This document shows positions 1 to 8,046 of a stretch of DNA of 64,000 nt, one piece after another. Under the pieces are notes generated by a model. The model had not been told where the DNA came from. It worked only from the letters and a program-made list of their open reading frames with translations, and searched no databases. Position numbers and translations under genes: made by a program. How positions within the stretch are numbered: the first letter of the stretch is position 1; each line of letters starts with the position of its first letter. The stretch comes from Pararhodobacter zhoushanensis. GTDB taxonomy: Bacteria; Pseudomonadota; Alphaproteobacteria; Rhodobacterales; Rhodobacteraceae. The DNA is taken from positions 3,165,501-3,229,500 of the forward strand of contig NZ_JAPDFL010000001.1 in NCBI RefSeq assembly GCF_025949695.1, given 5' to 3'.

Positions 1-428
1 ACGCGCGGGTAGCCGGCGAAAGGGCCTGAGGCCAGTTTAGGAAGCTGGCGGTAGTAGCCGGCGGGCAGATCCTGGGTGATCTGGCGCAGTTGCAGTTCGA
101 CCAGATGGTAATTGTCCAGCAGCCATTCCGCTGCCGGGGCGACCGTCTCGCCGCGCCGCAGGGCATCGGCGCTGAACTGATAGGCCGAGAGCAGCTCGGC
201 CGCGTTGTCGCGCAGCCGCCGGGCAAGGTTGGGCACAGCCACGGGGCGGTGTGCGATGGGCTGTTCGGCGGCCAGACTGATGGCGTGGTGTTCAAGCCGC
301 TCGACGCCGAACAGATCGCTGCGGATCGGCGCGGTATCATCCCACAGTGCAGGGCCGCGCGCGCTGGGCAGTACGGCGTGCAAAACGCCCTGCCATGCGG
401 CAGGGCGTTTCCGGGGCGACCCCCTCAT
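1..428 (-). CDS. Cyclic beta-1,2-glucan synthase, N-terminal part (partial)
   Basis: This is the first 142 residues of a protein that runs off the left edge of the window. The stretch near residues 110-142 (LLDNYHLVELQLRQI, then LPAGYYRQLPKL and GPFAGYPR) matches the N-terminal region of the very large cyclic beta-1,2-glucan synthases of the NdvB/ChvB type. These are inner-membrane enzymes that make periplasmic cyclic glucan from UDP-glucose. None of the catalytic domains lies in the window, so the activity is inferred from the family. The ATG overlaps the stop codon of the small gene upstream (ATGA), which suggests translational coupling. Confidence 0.72.
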   Translation of the reverse strand, partial: MRGSPRKRPAAWQGVLHAVLPSARGPALWDDTAPIRSDLFGVERLEHHAISLAAEQPIAHRPVAVPNLARRLRDNAAELLSAYQFSADALRRGETVAPAAEWLLDNYHLVELQLRQITQDLPAGYYRQLPKLASGPFAGYPR

Positions 429-595
429 TTGTCAGCAGCTACGGCGTGCAGTGTTGCTGCCTCCGGCCGTGGCATCGCCGTTTGCTGCCTGCGGCTGGTG
501 ATGCTTGTGGAATCCCGGATCACCGTGATGGATCCCGGCGGGGATGCGCGAAGCGTCATCTCGGCCCATCGCTTTTCGATTTCCAACCAGTTCAT
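425..595 (-). CDS. Small hypothetical protein (56 aa)
   Basis: This reading frame of 56 codons starts MNWLEIEKRWAEM and ends in ATGA, overlapping the start of the glucan synthase gene by four bases. A purine-rich AGGGGGT lies about 5 bases before the ATG. The N-terminal half looks like a short amphipathic helix and the C-terminal half is rich in Thr, Arg and Ala. There is no signal peptide or membrane segment. I do not recognise a family. The tight overlap with the next gene is the main argument that it is translated, perhaps as a coupled leader for the synthase. Confidence 0.5.
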   Translation of the reverse strand: MNWLEIEKRWAEMTLRASPPGSITVIRDSTSITSRRQQTAMPRPEAATLHAVAADK

Positions 596-924
596 GGCAG
601 AACCCCCTGTGTCGGCATGTGTGACTGTGGTGCTTGGCAGTGCATGTACCGGTTGAACAATGCTGCTGCCCGGAAGTTCCCGCCGCGCAGAGCCTAAACG
701 CCTGTGCACGCGACGGGTCCAGCCGGGCAGGCGGAAGTCCGCCCGATCTGTCCCGCACCCCACCAAATCGCGCTGGATTCGCCCCATCTACGGCGACACC
801 ACACCAACCATCAGGATTGTGGGTGATCGCACGGAACAATCGCGCAGATGCGGGGTTGCCTTGATACCGCGCGCGGTATCCCGCGTCCGCCGAACCGACC
901 TGACCGCCGAAAGTTGGTGCGCCT
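596..924. other. Intergenic region, divergent promoter space
   Basis: This 329-bp gap lies between the leftward small gene and the rightward CtaG-like gene. Overlapping reading frames here have no family resemblance. The only clear structure is the perfect palindrome at 863-880. Promoters for both directions probably lie here but no convincing -35/-10 pair was seen. Confidence 0.4.
863..880. promoter_or_regulatory. Perfect 18-bp palindrome upstream of oxidase cluster
   Basis: GATACCGCGCGCGGTATC is a perfect inverted repeat ending 44 bases before the ATG of the CtaG-like gene. Its position and symmetry fit an operator for a dimeric regulator of the oxidase cluster. The regulator is unknown. 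Confidence 0.4.
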
Positions 925-1680
925 ATGGAACAGCTGAGTTTTCCTGACACGCCTGGGCGGTTCTCTCAGCCTGTTCCGTATTGCGGCCCGGCCCCTTCGC
1001 CCGGCGCGCTTTGGCTCGACTGGAACCTGTCGCCGGTGCTGGTGGCCCTCCTGACCGCGTTGCTGGCTGCCGGTCTGTGGCGCGCCACCCACCGCGGAGC
1101 CTTTGCTTTGGGCTGGGCGGGACTGGTCATCGCCTTCGTCTCGCCGCTCTGCGCGCTGACGACGGCGCTGTTTCTGGCACGCACCGGTCATCACCTTGTC
1201 CTTCTTGCCCTCGCCACGCCTGCGCTGGCCATCGGCTGGCCGCTGCGCTGGCCCGGCCGCGTGCCCGGCTTTTTGATGACAGTGGCGGCGCTGGTGCTCT
1301 GGCACCTGCCTGCGGCCTATACGCTCGCCTGGGACAGTCACGCGGCCTATTGGGCGCTGCAAGGCGCGCTGCTGGTCGGCGGCTGGAGCTTCTGGTCCGC
1401 CGTGCTGGCCCCCGATCAGGCGCGCGGCGACTCGGTGCTGGCGGATACGGCGTTCGTGCTGGGTCTGGGCAGCGTGATGAGCCTGCTGGGCGCACTGCTG
1501 ACCTTTGCCCCACGCCCGCTGTACGGCGAGCATCTTGCCACGACCGACCTCTGGGGACTGTCGGCGCTGGCCGATCAACAGGCCGCGGGTCTGGTGATGT
1601 GGGTGCCGGGCATGGTGCTGATGTCGGCGGGTGTCGCCCTCACGCTGGTGCGCGCCTGGCGGCGGAGCGCGGCCGCATGA
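925..1680 (+). CDS. CtaG-like (caa3_CtaG family) oxidase assembly membrane protein
   Basis: This is a 251-residue polytopic membrane protein with about six to seven hydrophobic segments. It has the family-typical stretches LFLARTGHHLVLLALATPAL and LVLWHLPAAYTLAWDSHAAY, and a WVPG motif near the C terminus. It matches the caa3_CtaG family, found beside heme-copper oxidases and linked to their assembly, probably copper delivery to subunit I. It is distinct from the Cox11-type CtaG. The conserved His residues in RTGHH and WHLP could bind metal. Its stop overlaps the ATG of the next gene (ATGA). The link to the oxidase genes 1 kb downstream rests on this family and on context. Confidence 0.82.
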   Translation: MEQLSFPDTPGRFSQPVPYCGPAPSPGALWLDWNLSPVLVALLTALLAAGLWRATHRGAFALGWAGLVIAFVSPLCALTTALFLARTGHHLVLLALATPALAIGWPLRWPGRVPGFLMTVAALVLWHLPAAYTLAWDSHAAYWALQGALLVGGWSFWSAVLAPDQARGDSVLADTAFVLGLGSVMSLLGALLTFAPRPLYGEHLATTDLWGLSALADQQAAGLVMWVPGMVLMSAGVALTLVRAWRRSAAA

Positions 1681-2153
1681 TCGCTGCCCTGAAATTCGTG
1701 CATCTGGCCGGGATCAGCTGCTGGGCGGCCGGGTTGATCGCGCTGGCGCTGTTGATGCTGGTGTTCGGCACCACCAATGATGAGGACGATTACGTCGAAT
1801 ATCGCCTGTTCACCCATGTCACCTATATCTCGTTCGTCACGCCCGCCGCGCTGATCGCCATCGCGTCGGGCACAGCGCTTTGTTTCGCGGCGGGGATCTT
1901 CGAGCCCTGGCTCTTGCTGAAACTCGCCTTCGTCGCCGGGATGGTGCTGGTTCATACGTGGCTGGGCCATCTGATCCAGCGGTCGGGCGAAGAGCGGCGC
2001 AGCAAATGGTTCACCGCGCCCTTCGCAGGTCTGGCGCTGGTGCCGCTGATCTGCGCGGTGATCGGCCTTGCGCTGATCAAACCGCAGGCCGCCACGCTGA
2101 GCGATCTTCTCCCGGCTCAGCTTTTGTCGGTACGCGAGGGGGCCGCGCCATGA
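1677..2153 (+). CDS. CopD-like / DUF2269-like integral membrane protein
   Basis: This 158-residue membrane protein has about four transmembrane segments. It begins MIAALKFVHLAGISCWAAGL, typical of CopD/HemJ-like small membrane proteins, with His residues in KFVHLAG, LFTHVTYIS and VHTWLGHLI that may bind heme or copper. The ATG overlaps the stop of the CtaG-like gene, so the two are co-translated. Family members often accompany oxidase assembly genes. A role in copper or heme handling for the neighbouring oxidase is inferred, not shown. Its 3' end overlaps the converging DUF2231 gene by 37 bases. Confidence 0.65.
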   Translation: MIAALKFVHLAGISCWAAGLIALALLMLVFGTTNDEDDYVEYRLFTHVTYISFVTPAALIAIASGTALCFAAGIFEPWLLLKLAFVAGMVLVHTWLGHLIQRSGEERRSKWFTAPFAGLALVPLICAVIGLALIKPQAATLSDLLPAQLLSVREGAAP

Positions 2154-2638
2154 GCCTCGTGCCCGCCCAGACCGTAGTCGAACACCAGCTTGCCACCGTG
2201 CCAGCCTGTCATGCCGATGAGCGCGGCGGACAGCGCCGACAGCAAGGCACCCCAGGGCAGGATATCACCGCCCTGCAGTCGCAGGCCCCAGTTCACCCCC
2301 AAAAGCCCCAGCAGCATCACCGCCAGAATGGAATGCGTCCAGCTGGCGGCCCGGATGCGGATACCGGCCACCAGCAGCAATTCGGCAAGGCCGGTCAGAC
2401 CAGCCAGAATGCCCATGACGAAACTGCCACCCGCCGCCCACAGCCCGGCCCGCAGCCAGAAATCATCCCCGCTCCACCAGTAGAGCGCATCTGCTGCCAG
2501 CGTGGAAAAACCCAGCGCAATGGGGAATGCCACCAGCATCGCGTGAACCGGGTGGCCGGCGATGGCGACGCGCGACTCGGTCAGATGAAAGACGCGGTGG
2601 TGATGGATCGGATCGCGGAAGCGGCGGCGTGGGGGCAT
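2117..2638 (-). CDS. DUF2231-like predicted membrane protein
   Basis: This 173-residue protein has four hydrophobic segments. After a basic N terminus (MPPRRRFRD) it reads ESRVAIAGHPVHAMLVAFPIALG, the hallmark GHPVHxMLVxFPI motif of the DUF2231 family. The His pairs suggest metal or heme binding, but the function is unknown. I chose the ATG at 2638 because the alternative start at 2692 would run into the start of subunit II on the other strand. The gene sits between the assembly genes and the oxidase genes in opposite orientation and converges on the CopD-like gene, whose 3' end it overlaps. Confidence 0.75.
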   Translation of the reverse strand: MPPRRRFRDPIHHHRVFHLTESRVAIAGHPVHAMLVAFPIALGFSTLAADALYWWSGDDFWLRAGLWAAGGSFVMGILAGLTGLAELLLVAGIRIRAASWTHSILAVMLLGLLGVNWGLRLQGGDILPWGALLSALSAALIGMTGWHGGKLVFDYGLGGHEAHGAAPSRTDKS

Positions 2639-2680
2639 GGGGAACCTTTGTTGGCGCGGGCCAGCGCCCGGTCGGCGCGT

Positions 2681-3391
2681 GTGTACAGTCAACGGGGTGC
2701 GGCGCTGTTGGTTCCCTTCATGCTGGCCGGATGCGAGGGCGCCCTGTCAACCCTTGCCCCGCGCGGGCCCGAGGCCGAGGCGATTGCCACCCTGTGGTGG
2801 ATCATGCTGGCGGGCAGTGTGGCCATTTCGCTCATGGTGTTTGCCCTGCTGGGTCTGGCGTTCCGCAAGAACCGGCGCCCGCTGTCCGACCGTTTCTGGA
2901 CGCATGGCATGGGGCTGGGTTTCAGCTTTTCCATCCTGAGCGTTCTGCTTGCCGCTGCGATCATCACCGGCGACCGGCTGATCGCCCGCCACCAGAGCGC
3001 CACGGTGCGGGTCGAGGCCATCGCCAGCCAATGGCAGTGGCGCTTCGTGCAACCCGGCCCCGATGGCGCGCCGGTCGAAACGCAGGGGCGGCTGTACATC
3101 CCCGCAGGCGTGCCCGTCGAGGTGATGATCCGCACCGAGGACGTGATCCACAGTTTCTGGGTGCCGCAGCTTGCCGGAAAGCTGGACGCGATCCCCGGGC
3201 ATGAGAACCGCCTGCGCTTTGAGGCGCCCGAGCCGGGTGTCTATCAGGGGCGCTCGGCCGAATTCTCGGGCGTGGGCTACGCAGACATGCTGTTCGAGGT
3301 GCTGGCCTATCCGCCCGATGACGTGCCCGCGCAGTTCACCAACCGGGGCGAGACCGCCCCCGCAGCACAGGCCGGGGAACCCGACGAATGA
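2681..3391 (+). CDS. coxB: Heme-copper oxidase subunit II lacking CuA ligands (lipoprotein)
   Basis: A 236-residue oxidase subunit II. From the GTG at 2681 it starts with a lipoprotein signal (lipobox LAGC, Cys18), then two membrane helices (about 35-62 and 78-98) and a periplasmic cupredoxin domain with the signatures SQWQW and IHSFWVPQLAGKLDAIPG. In cytochrome c oxidases the CuA loop reads C-S-E-L-C...H..M. Here it reads S192-A-E-F-S196...Y200..M203, so both Cys and one His ligand are gone. This resembles CyoA-type quinol oxidases. There is no C-terminal cytochrome c domain. The gene overlaps the subunit I gene (ATGA). The symbol is that of the family; electron donation by quinol is inferred. 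Confidence 0.85.
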   Translation: MYSQRGAALLVPFMLAGCEGALSTLAPRGPEAEAIATLWWIMLAGSVAISLMVFALLGLAFRKNRRPLSDRFWTHGMGLGFSFSILSVLLAAAIITGDRLIARHQSATVRVEAIASQWQWRFVQPGPDGAPVETQGRLYIPAGVPVEVMIRTEDVIHSFWVPQLAGKLDAIPGHENRLRFEAPEPGVYQGRSAEFSGVGYADMLFEVLAYPPDDVPAQFTNRGETAPAAQAGEPDE

Positions 3392-5826
3392 CGCTGATCC
3401 CCCACCCACCGCAACGCGCCCTGCCCCTGCACCGCGAGATGGAACGCGTCTGGAGCCGCCCGCCGGGGCTCAAGGGTTTTCTGACCTCGGTCAACCATTC
3501 CGAGATCGGAATGCGCTTCATGGCGCTGGCCGGGATCTATTTCGGCATCGGCGGCATCCTTGCCATGCTGATCCGCACCCAGCTGGCCACGCCGCAGGGC
3601 GCGTTTCTGGATACCGCGCTGTATAACCAGATCTTCACGATGCACGGCAGCATCATGATGTTCCTGTTCGCCATTCCCATGCTCGAGGGGCTGTCGATGT
3701 ATCTGCTGCCCAAGATGCTGGGCACGCGCGACATGGCCTTTCCCCGCCTCTCGGCCTTTGGCTGGTGGTGCTATCTGTTCGGTGGCCTGATCCTGCTGGT
3801 CGCGCTGGCCGCCGGCATGGCCCCCGATGGCGGCTGGTTCATGTACACGCCGCTGTCGTCGCGCACCTACACGCCGGGTGTGAATGCCGATGTCTGGCTG
3901 CTGGGCGTCACCTTTGTCGAAATCTCGGCCATCGCCGCCGCTGTCGAGATCACCGTCACCATCCTGCGCCTGCGCGCGCCGGGGATGCGGCTGACGCAGA
4001 TGCCGCTCTTTGCGTGGTACATGCTGGGCACCTCGGCGATGATGCTGGCCGGGTTTCCGCCGCTGATTCTGGGATCGGTGCTGCTGGAGCTCGAGCGCGC
4101 CTTTGACTGGCCGTTCTTCGACGTGGCGCGGGGCGGCGACAGTCTGCTGTGGCAGCACCTGTTCTGGCTTTTCGGCCACCCTGAGGTCTATATCATCTTC
4201 CTGCCCGCTGCCGGTGCGATCTCGACCATCCTGCCGGTGATGTGCCGAACCAAGATCCTGGGGTACGAGGCCATTGTTGCCGCCATCGTCGGGCTGGTTT
4301 TTCTCAGCTTCGGGCTTTGGGTCCACCACATGTTCACCGTGGGCATTCCGCAGATGGCGCTGGCGTTCTTCTCGGCTGCGTCAACGCTGGTGGCGGTGCC
4401 GACGGCGGTGCAGATCTTTGCCTGGACCGGCACGATGTGGAAGGGCACGCCCCGGCTGACCCTGCCGATGCTGCACCTGCTGGCTTTCTTTGGCACCTTT
4501 GTCCTTGGCGGGCTGACCGGCGTGATGCTGGCGGTCGTGCCCTTCAACTGGCAAGCACATGACACCGCTTTTGTCACGGCACACCTGCATTACGTGCTGA
4601 TCGGCGGGTTCGTTTTTCCGATGATGGCCGCCGCCGTCTACTGGCTGCCGCTGATGTCGGGCCGGGTCCGGGTGCGCGGGGTGGGCGAAGTCGCCTTTGC
4701 GCTGATCTTCATCGGCTTTCACGGCACCTTTCTTGTCATGCACCTGACCGGCCTTCTGGGCATGCCCCGGCGCATCCCGGTCTATCCCGACAACCCCGAA
4801 TGGGCCTTGCCGAACCTCATCAGCACAGTTTTCAGCTTCATGATGTCGATCGGCTTTGTGCTTTTCGCGCTGGATCTGCTGCTGCACGCCCTCTTCGGTC
4901 GGCGCAGCACGCGCGATCCGTGGCAGGCGAACACGCTGGAATGGAAAATGGCTCTGCCGGTGCCCAGCTACAACATCGCCGCCCTGCCCGTTTCGACCGA
5001 CATCTCAGCCGTCGCGCTCGCGCGCGGTGAGGGGGCGCTGCCGGGCGCGCCGCGGGGTCGGCGCGAGGTTCTGGCGGTCTCTTCCCTTGAGGGCAAAGCC
5101 CAGCATGTCGCGGTCCTGCCGGGGAATACCCTGCTGCCGGTGGTGACGGCGGCAATGGTGGGCGTCTTTGTGCTGCTCATGCTGTTCGGGGCGTATATTC
5201 TCGCCTGTGCAGCGTTACTCGGCGTGCTGGTTTGCGGCTGGACGTGGCACCGGTTTGGCCGCGATCTGCGCCCGGCGCAGATCGAGGTGACACCGGGACA
5301 AACCCTGCCCGATCAGACAGGCGTCGAGGGGTCGCTGACCCGCAGCGGCATGATCGCGCTGATCATCGCTGACGCCTCGCTGTTCGGTTCATTCCTGTTT
5401 GCGCTGGGGTTTCTGAGCGTGATCGCCCCGGGATGGCCGCCCCCTGACAGCGGGCTCGGCCTTGGCGCGCTGGTGCTTGGCGGCGGGACGTTGAGCGCGC
5501 TGGCCGTGGCCTCGGGGCTTTCCCGCTGGAGCCGGGGACCGCTGCCCGCTGCGCTGGCGGGCGTTGTGGCGCTGGTCACGGTGCTGGGCGTGGCGTGGCT
5601 GCTGGACGACCCCACGCGCCACGCGCGCGATGCCTTGCGCGCGGCGGCCACGGGCTATGCGGCGCTGCATATCGGCATCGCTGTGCTGCTGGCGCTGATC
5701 GCCCGGACACGAGCCCCCGCGACGGCAGCGGCAAGCCGGTCCCTCTGGCGGCTGTGGCAGGATTTCACGCTGATTACTGTGGCGATCCTCGCCCTGCTCG
5801 TCGTCGCGCAAGAGGTCCTGTCGTGA
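3388..5826 (+). CDS. ctaD: Heme-copper oxidase subunit I+III fusion
   Basis: An 812-residue fused catalytic subunit. Residues 1 to about 540 are subunit I: low-spin heme ligands H86 (MHGSIMMFLF) and H401, CuB ligands H264 (GHPEVY), H313 and H314, cross-linked Tyr268, and heme a3 ligand H399 (TAHLHYVL). Glu266 of the D pathway is present, which fits an A1-type enzyme. The K-pathway lysine of the usual AVPTGIK motif is Gln342 here (AVPTAVQ). Residues from about 615 on (EGSLTRSGMIALIIADASLF) are a short subunit III-like domain. It overlaps both neighbours by four bases, so subunit II, this gene and the small membrane protein form one translation unit. It reduces O2 at the inner membrane and pumps protons. 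Confidence 0.92.
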   Translation: MTLIPHPPQRALPLHREMERVWSRPPGLKGFLTSVNHSEIGMRFMALAGIYFGIGGILAMLIRTQLATPQGAFLDTALYNQIFTMHGSIMMFLFAIPMLEGLSMYLLPKMLGTRDMAFPRLSAFGWWCYLFGGLILLVALAAGMAPDGGWFMYTPLSSRTYTPGVNADVWLLGVTFVEISAIAAAVEITVTILRLRAPGMRLTQMPLFAWYMLGTSAMMLAGFPPLILGSVLLELERAFDWPFFDVARGGDSLLWQHLFWLFGHPEVYIIFLPAAGAISTILPVMCRTKILGYEAIVAAIVGLVFLSFGLWVHHMFTVGIPQMALAFFSAASTLVAVPTAVQIFAWTGTMWKGTPRLTLPMLHLLAFFGTFVLGGLTGVMLAVVPFNWQAHDTAFVTAHLHYVLIGGFVFPMMAAAVYWLPLMSGRVRVRGVGEVAFALIFIGFHGTFLVMHLTGLLGMPRRIPVYPDNPEWALPNLISTVFSFMMSIGFVLFALDLLLHALFGRRSTRDPWQANTLEWKMALPVPSYNIAALPVSTDISAVALARGEGALPGAPRGRREVLAVSSLEGKAQHVAVLPGNTLLPVVTAAMVGVFVLLMLFGAYILACAALLGVLVCGWTWHRFGRDLRPAQIEVTPGQTLPDQTGVEGSLTRSGMIALIIADASLFGSFLFALGFLSVIAPGWPPPDSGLGLGALVLGGGTLSALAVASGLSRWSRGPLPAALAGVVALVTVLGVAWLLDDPTRHARDALRAAATGYAALHIGIAVLLALIARTRAPATAAASRSLWRLWQDFTLITVAILALLVVAQEVLS

Positions 5827-6143
5827 TCTGGCTTTTGCGCGTCATCGCCGGGCCGTTGGTCTGGGCGGCGGGCTTCTCGGCGGTCTATGCGCTGCACGGG
5901 ATCGGTTGCGCACGGGGCTGGCCGGGCGTGGCAACCCCTTTGGGACCGCTGCATGACGCGGCGCTGATCGGCGCACTGGTCGTCGCCCTTGTCGCCGCCG
6001 CCCTGATCTTTGTGCGCCGTCCCCGCCCGCCGATGGCACCCGAGGACCGGCTGATCACCTATGGCGCGTGGATCGGTCTGATCTCGGTCGGCTTCACGCT
6101 TTTCCCGGTGGTCGCGGTCAGCACCTGCGCCGTCGCTGGCTGA
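5823..6143 (+). CDS. Small integral membrane protein of oxidase cluster
   Basis: This 106-residue protein has three hydrophobic helices (about 5-22, 39-58 and 80-102) and starts at a GTG that overlaps the stop of the subunit I+III gene (GTGA). It has one His (ALHGIGC) and two Cys residues. Similar small membrane proteins often end this kind of oxidase operon. It may be an accessory subunit or assembly factor, but I do not recognise a named family. It ends 11 bases before the converging GT61 gene. Confidence 0.65.
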   Translation: MIWLLRVIAGPLVWAAGFSAVYALHGIGCARGWPGVATPLGPLHDAALIGALVVALVAAALIFVRRPRPPMAPEDRLITYGAWIGLISVGFTLFPVVAVSTCAVAG

Positions 6144-6154
6144 GGTTAGGGCGC

Positions 6155-7378
6155 TCAGTCGATACGCGTCACGCCGGCAACAATCTGTCTTACGTCAGCC
6201 TCAAGATGGCCAAGACCCGCGTCCTTCAGTTGGTCGATCACGTCGTCTCCGGTGCCCGTTGCCGGATGGTTCTTGTTGCGCAGACCGTGGATTCCGCGGA
6301 CCCACGCCAGGATCGCGTCGTCCTGCGCTTTCGCGAAGGCGGTCTGATCCCACAGGCGTTTCAAGGGCAAACCGATGGCGTCGAAATACGTCAGGACGGC
6401 GTCGACATCATAAAGGGCGAGCGCGCGAAACAGATCGCCGTCACCGGTATCGGTCTTGAATGTCAGATTCCGCGCCGTGGCAGAAACATAGGTCAACGCA
6501 TCACATCGTGGGGCGAGCTGATTGACGGCGAATTTCTTCTTTTTCTTGCGCCGCTCCAGAATGTCTATGTGCTGCGGGAAACGGCCGAGAAGCTGGCGCC
6601 CGTGAAGCGCAGACCCTTCGGCAAAGATCAACCGCTTGGCACCGGCGTACAGCGCGAGTTGCAGGCGCAACGGACTGCGTTCCGGATAGAGAATTCTGAC
6701 GCCAGCGGCCTCAAGCAACGTGCAAAGATAGCTTTCACCGGCGTGGATCCCGTAACCGGGCCGCAGTTGCGCGCGCGAAACGTAAACGTAGTCGCTATCG
6801 ATACTTTCCAGACCATTCCGAACGTAGAGAGCATCGAGCAGGTCAAGATACGCGTCATACGGTCGCGCGCCGTTCAGGTGTTCGGCCTGTGCCGCTACAT
6901 GCAGCCGGTCAAAAACCGTCGGCGCAGTGATGATCTTGACGCGCTGTTGATCGATCCCGAACCAGCCAAGAAGCGCAGACATCACCGGCGTCGGCGTCGT
7001 TTCCTCTGCATGGCCCAGCCTTCCCGTCAAAATGAACGGCAGGTCGGGGTGGTCTGTTTTGCTTTGCAGGAAGCGCGGCACGATTTCCGCACAGCTGTGG
7101 CCGAAATGAGAACCGTTTGCCCCCAGGAAAACCGCCTCACCGCGGAACCGAACGGGCGGCTCTTCAGGCGGCTCTGGCCGTTCGCAAATCGGAGCGCCGT
7201 TGCGAAAGTGCCGTTGAAGGCCGTCAGCCTGAAAATTCGGCCAGAACACGCCGGGAGAAAACGCGCGCGCGTACCCTTGGACGAGCACGTTGTCGAAGGA
7301 CACCATCGCCGGCAAATGGTGCAAACGGGCATCGGCTGCATCCGGCTCTTCCCGTCTGGGCTGGCTCATATCGGGCAT
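6155..7378 (-). CDS. Glycosyltransferase family 61 protein (DUF563)
   Basis: This 407-residue protein carries the DUF563/GT61 signature in order: FLGANGSHFGHSCAEIVPRF near residue 90, a middle VYVSRAQLRPG segment, and a late ILYPERSPLRLQLALYAGAKRLIFAEGSALHG block. Bacterial members are implicated in capsule or exopolysaccharide synthesis, and plant members transfer xylose or arabinose. There is no signal peptide or membrane helix, so it is probably cytoplasmic. A lysine run (KKKKK) sits near residue 280. AAGGA lies about 9 bases before the ATG. It stands alone, so its acceptor cannot be inferred. It converges on the oxidase cluster. Confidence 0.78.
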   Translation of the reverse strand: MPDMSQPRREEPDAADARLHHLPAMVSFDNVLVQGYARAFSPGVFWPNFQADGLQRHFRNGAPICERPEPPEEPPVRFRGEAVFLGANGSHFGHSCAEIVPRFLQSKTDHPDLPFILTGRLGHAEETTPTPVMSALLGWFGIDQQRVKIITAPTVFDRLHVAAQAEHLNGARPYDAYLDLLDALYVRNGLESIDSDYVYVSRAQLRPGYGIHAGESYLCTLLEAAGVRILYPERSPLRLQLALYAGAKRLIFAEGSALHGRQLLGRFPQHIDILERRKKKKKFAVNQLAPRCDALTYVSATARNLTFKTDTGDGDLFRALALYDVDAVLTYFDAIGLPLKRLWDQTAFAKAQDDAILAWVRGIHGLRNKNHPATGTGDDVIDQLKDAGLGHLEADVRQIVAGVTRID

Positions 7379-7494
7379 GCGATGTGTTCCTTACTAGAAC
7401 CGCGTGACGGGCGCGGATTCCCGGTCGATCCAGCGTTGTGGCAAGTGCGCGCCCGAACCCCTGACACGATATCGCCGAGTGCCAGAAGTTTCTA

Positions 7495-7750
7495 GGCTCA
7501 GGACCTGCTGATTTTGACCGCCCTGCGTGATTCAGGTTCCGCGATGAGACCTGCCGGTAAGCACTCTAGTTTTTGGCTGACCGACGCGCAGACAGCGCAG
7601 CGTCACCCCTTCTTTGCCAAAAGCCATGGCACCCCGCCGGTCGATGATCGACGCGTGGTAAGCGGCCTGGCTTCACCCAACGCTTTGAGAGGCGATGGCG
7701 CGCCATGGGCGTGTTGGCCCGGTTTCTGGACGGGCTGGTCGCAGATCCAC
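7495..7750 (+). pseudogene. Degenerate IS5-type left end and transposase remnant
   Basis: From GGCTCAGGAC at 7495 the DNA resembles the left end of the IS5-type element at 24181 (GGGTCAGGAC). It goes on into a decayed transposase N terminus (FWLTDAQTAQ, then KSHGTPPVDDRRVVSG). About 100 bases that should follow are missing, and the similarity resumes with GVLARFLDGL. The reading frame is broken and the element has no right end. It lies just outside the island's left attachment site. Confidence 0.7.
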
Positions 7751-7813
7751 GGATCACAAGACATGCGTTATCCCTGCAGGCGATCGCCCAACATCTTGGA
7801 ATTGCAAGGGGAA

Positions 7814-7859
7814 TGGTGCACCCAAGAGGATTCGAACCTCTGACCTCTGCCTTCGGAGG
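7814..7859 (-). pseudogene. tRNA-Arg(CCG), 3' half of split host gene (attL)
   Basis: On the minus strand this reads from the anticodon loop (CTCCGAA) through the 3' anticodon strand GGCAG, the variable loop, a T arm with perfect AGAGG/CCTCT stem around TTCGAAT, the 3' acceptor strand TGGGTGC, and ACCA. The matching 5' half lies 28 kb away at 36093-36134. Joined, they give a 77-base tRNA-Arg(CCG) with perfect acceptor (GCACCCA/TGGGTGC) and anticodon (CTGCC/GGCAG) stems. Nothing tRNA-like precedes the break here, so this copy cannot work. Confidence 0.88.
7849..7859. other. Island attachment core, attL
   Basis: GCCTTCGGAGG is the 11-bp anticodon-loop sequence of the host tRNA-Arg. The identical sequence in the same orientation is at 36093-36103. 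Host tRNA sequence lies on its left and island sequence on its right. Confidence 0.82.
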
Positions 7860-7987
7860 CGCTATTGACACCTTTCCTAATTGCGCGATAGAGCGCGACG
7901 GAGCACGATAAGATACTGAATATATTTGTATTTCCGTTTCGCTGTTCCGAAGCTTCTATCCAGAAACAGGTCGCAGCTTTCGCCCGT

Positions 7988-8009
7988 GTGCTTACGTAGT
8001 GCTTACGTG
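7988..8009 (+). repeat. Tandem 11-bp repeat, probable integrase arm sites (left)
   Basis: GTGCTTACGTA (7988-7998) is followed at once by GTGCTTACGTG (7999-8009). A matching pair lies at the island's other end (35972-35993). Paired short direct repeats inside both ends of a tyrosine-integrase element fit arm-type binding sites for the integrase N-terminal domain. Confidence 0.65.
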
Positions 8010-8046
8010 AGAAGGCTGTCGGCCGATCGGAAAGGTCTGAATTCGG

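Noticed and set aside
811..1578. Long minus-strand frame opposite the CtaG-like gene
   Set aside because: It is rich in Arg, Gln and Gly with no family match and lies wholly opposite a clear membrane protein gene; such mirror frames are expected in this GC-rich DNA.
7988..8009. CRISPR array from the short tandem repeats
   Set aside because: There are only two 11-bp units with no spacers, and no cas gene is present in the window.
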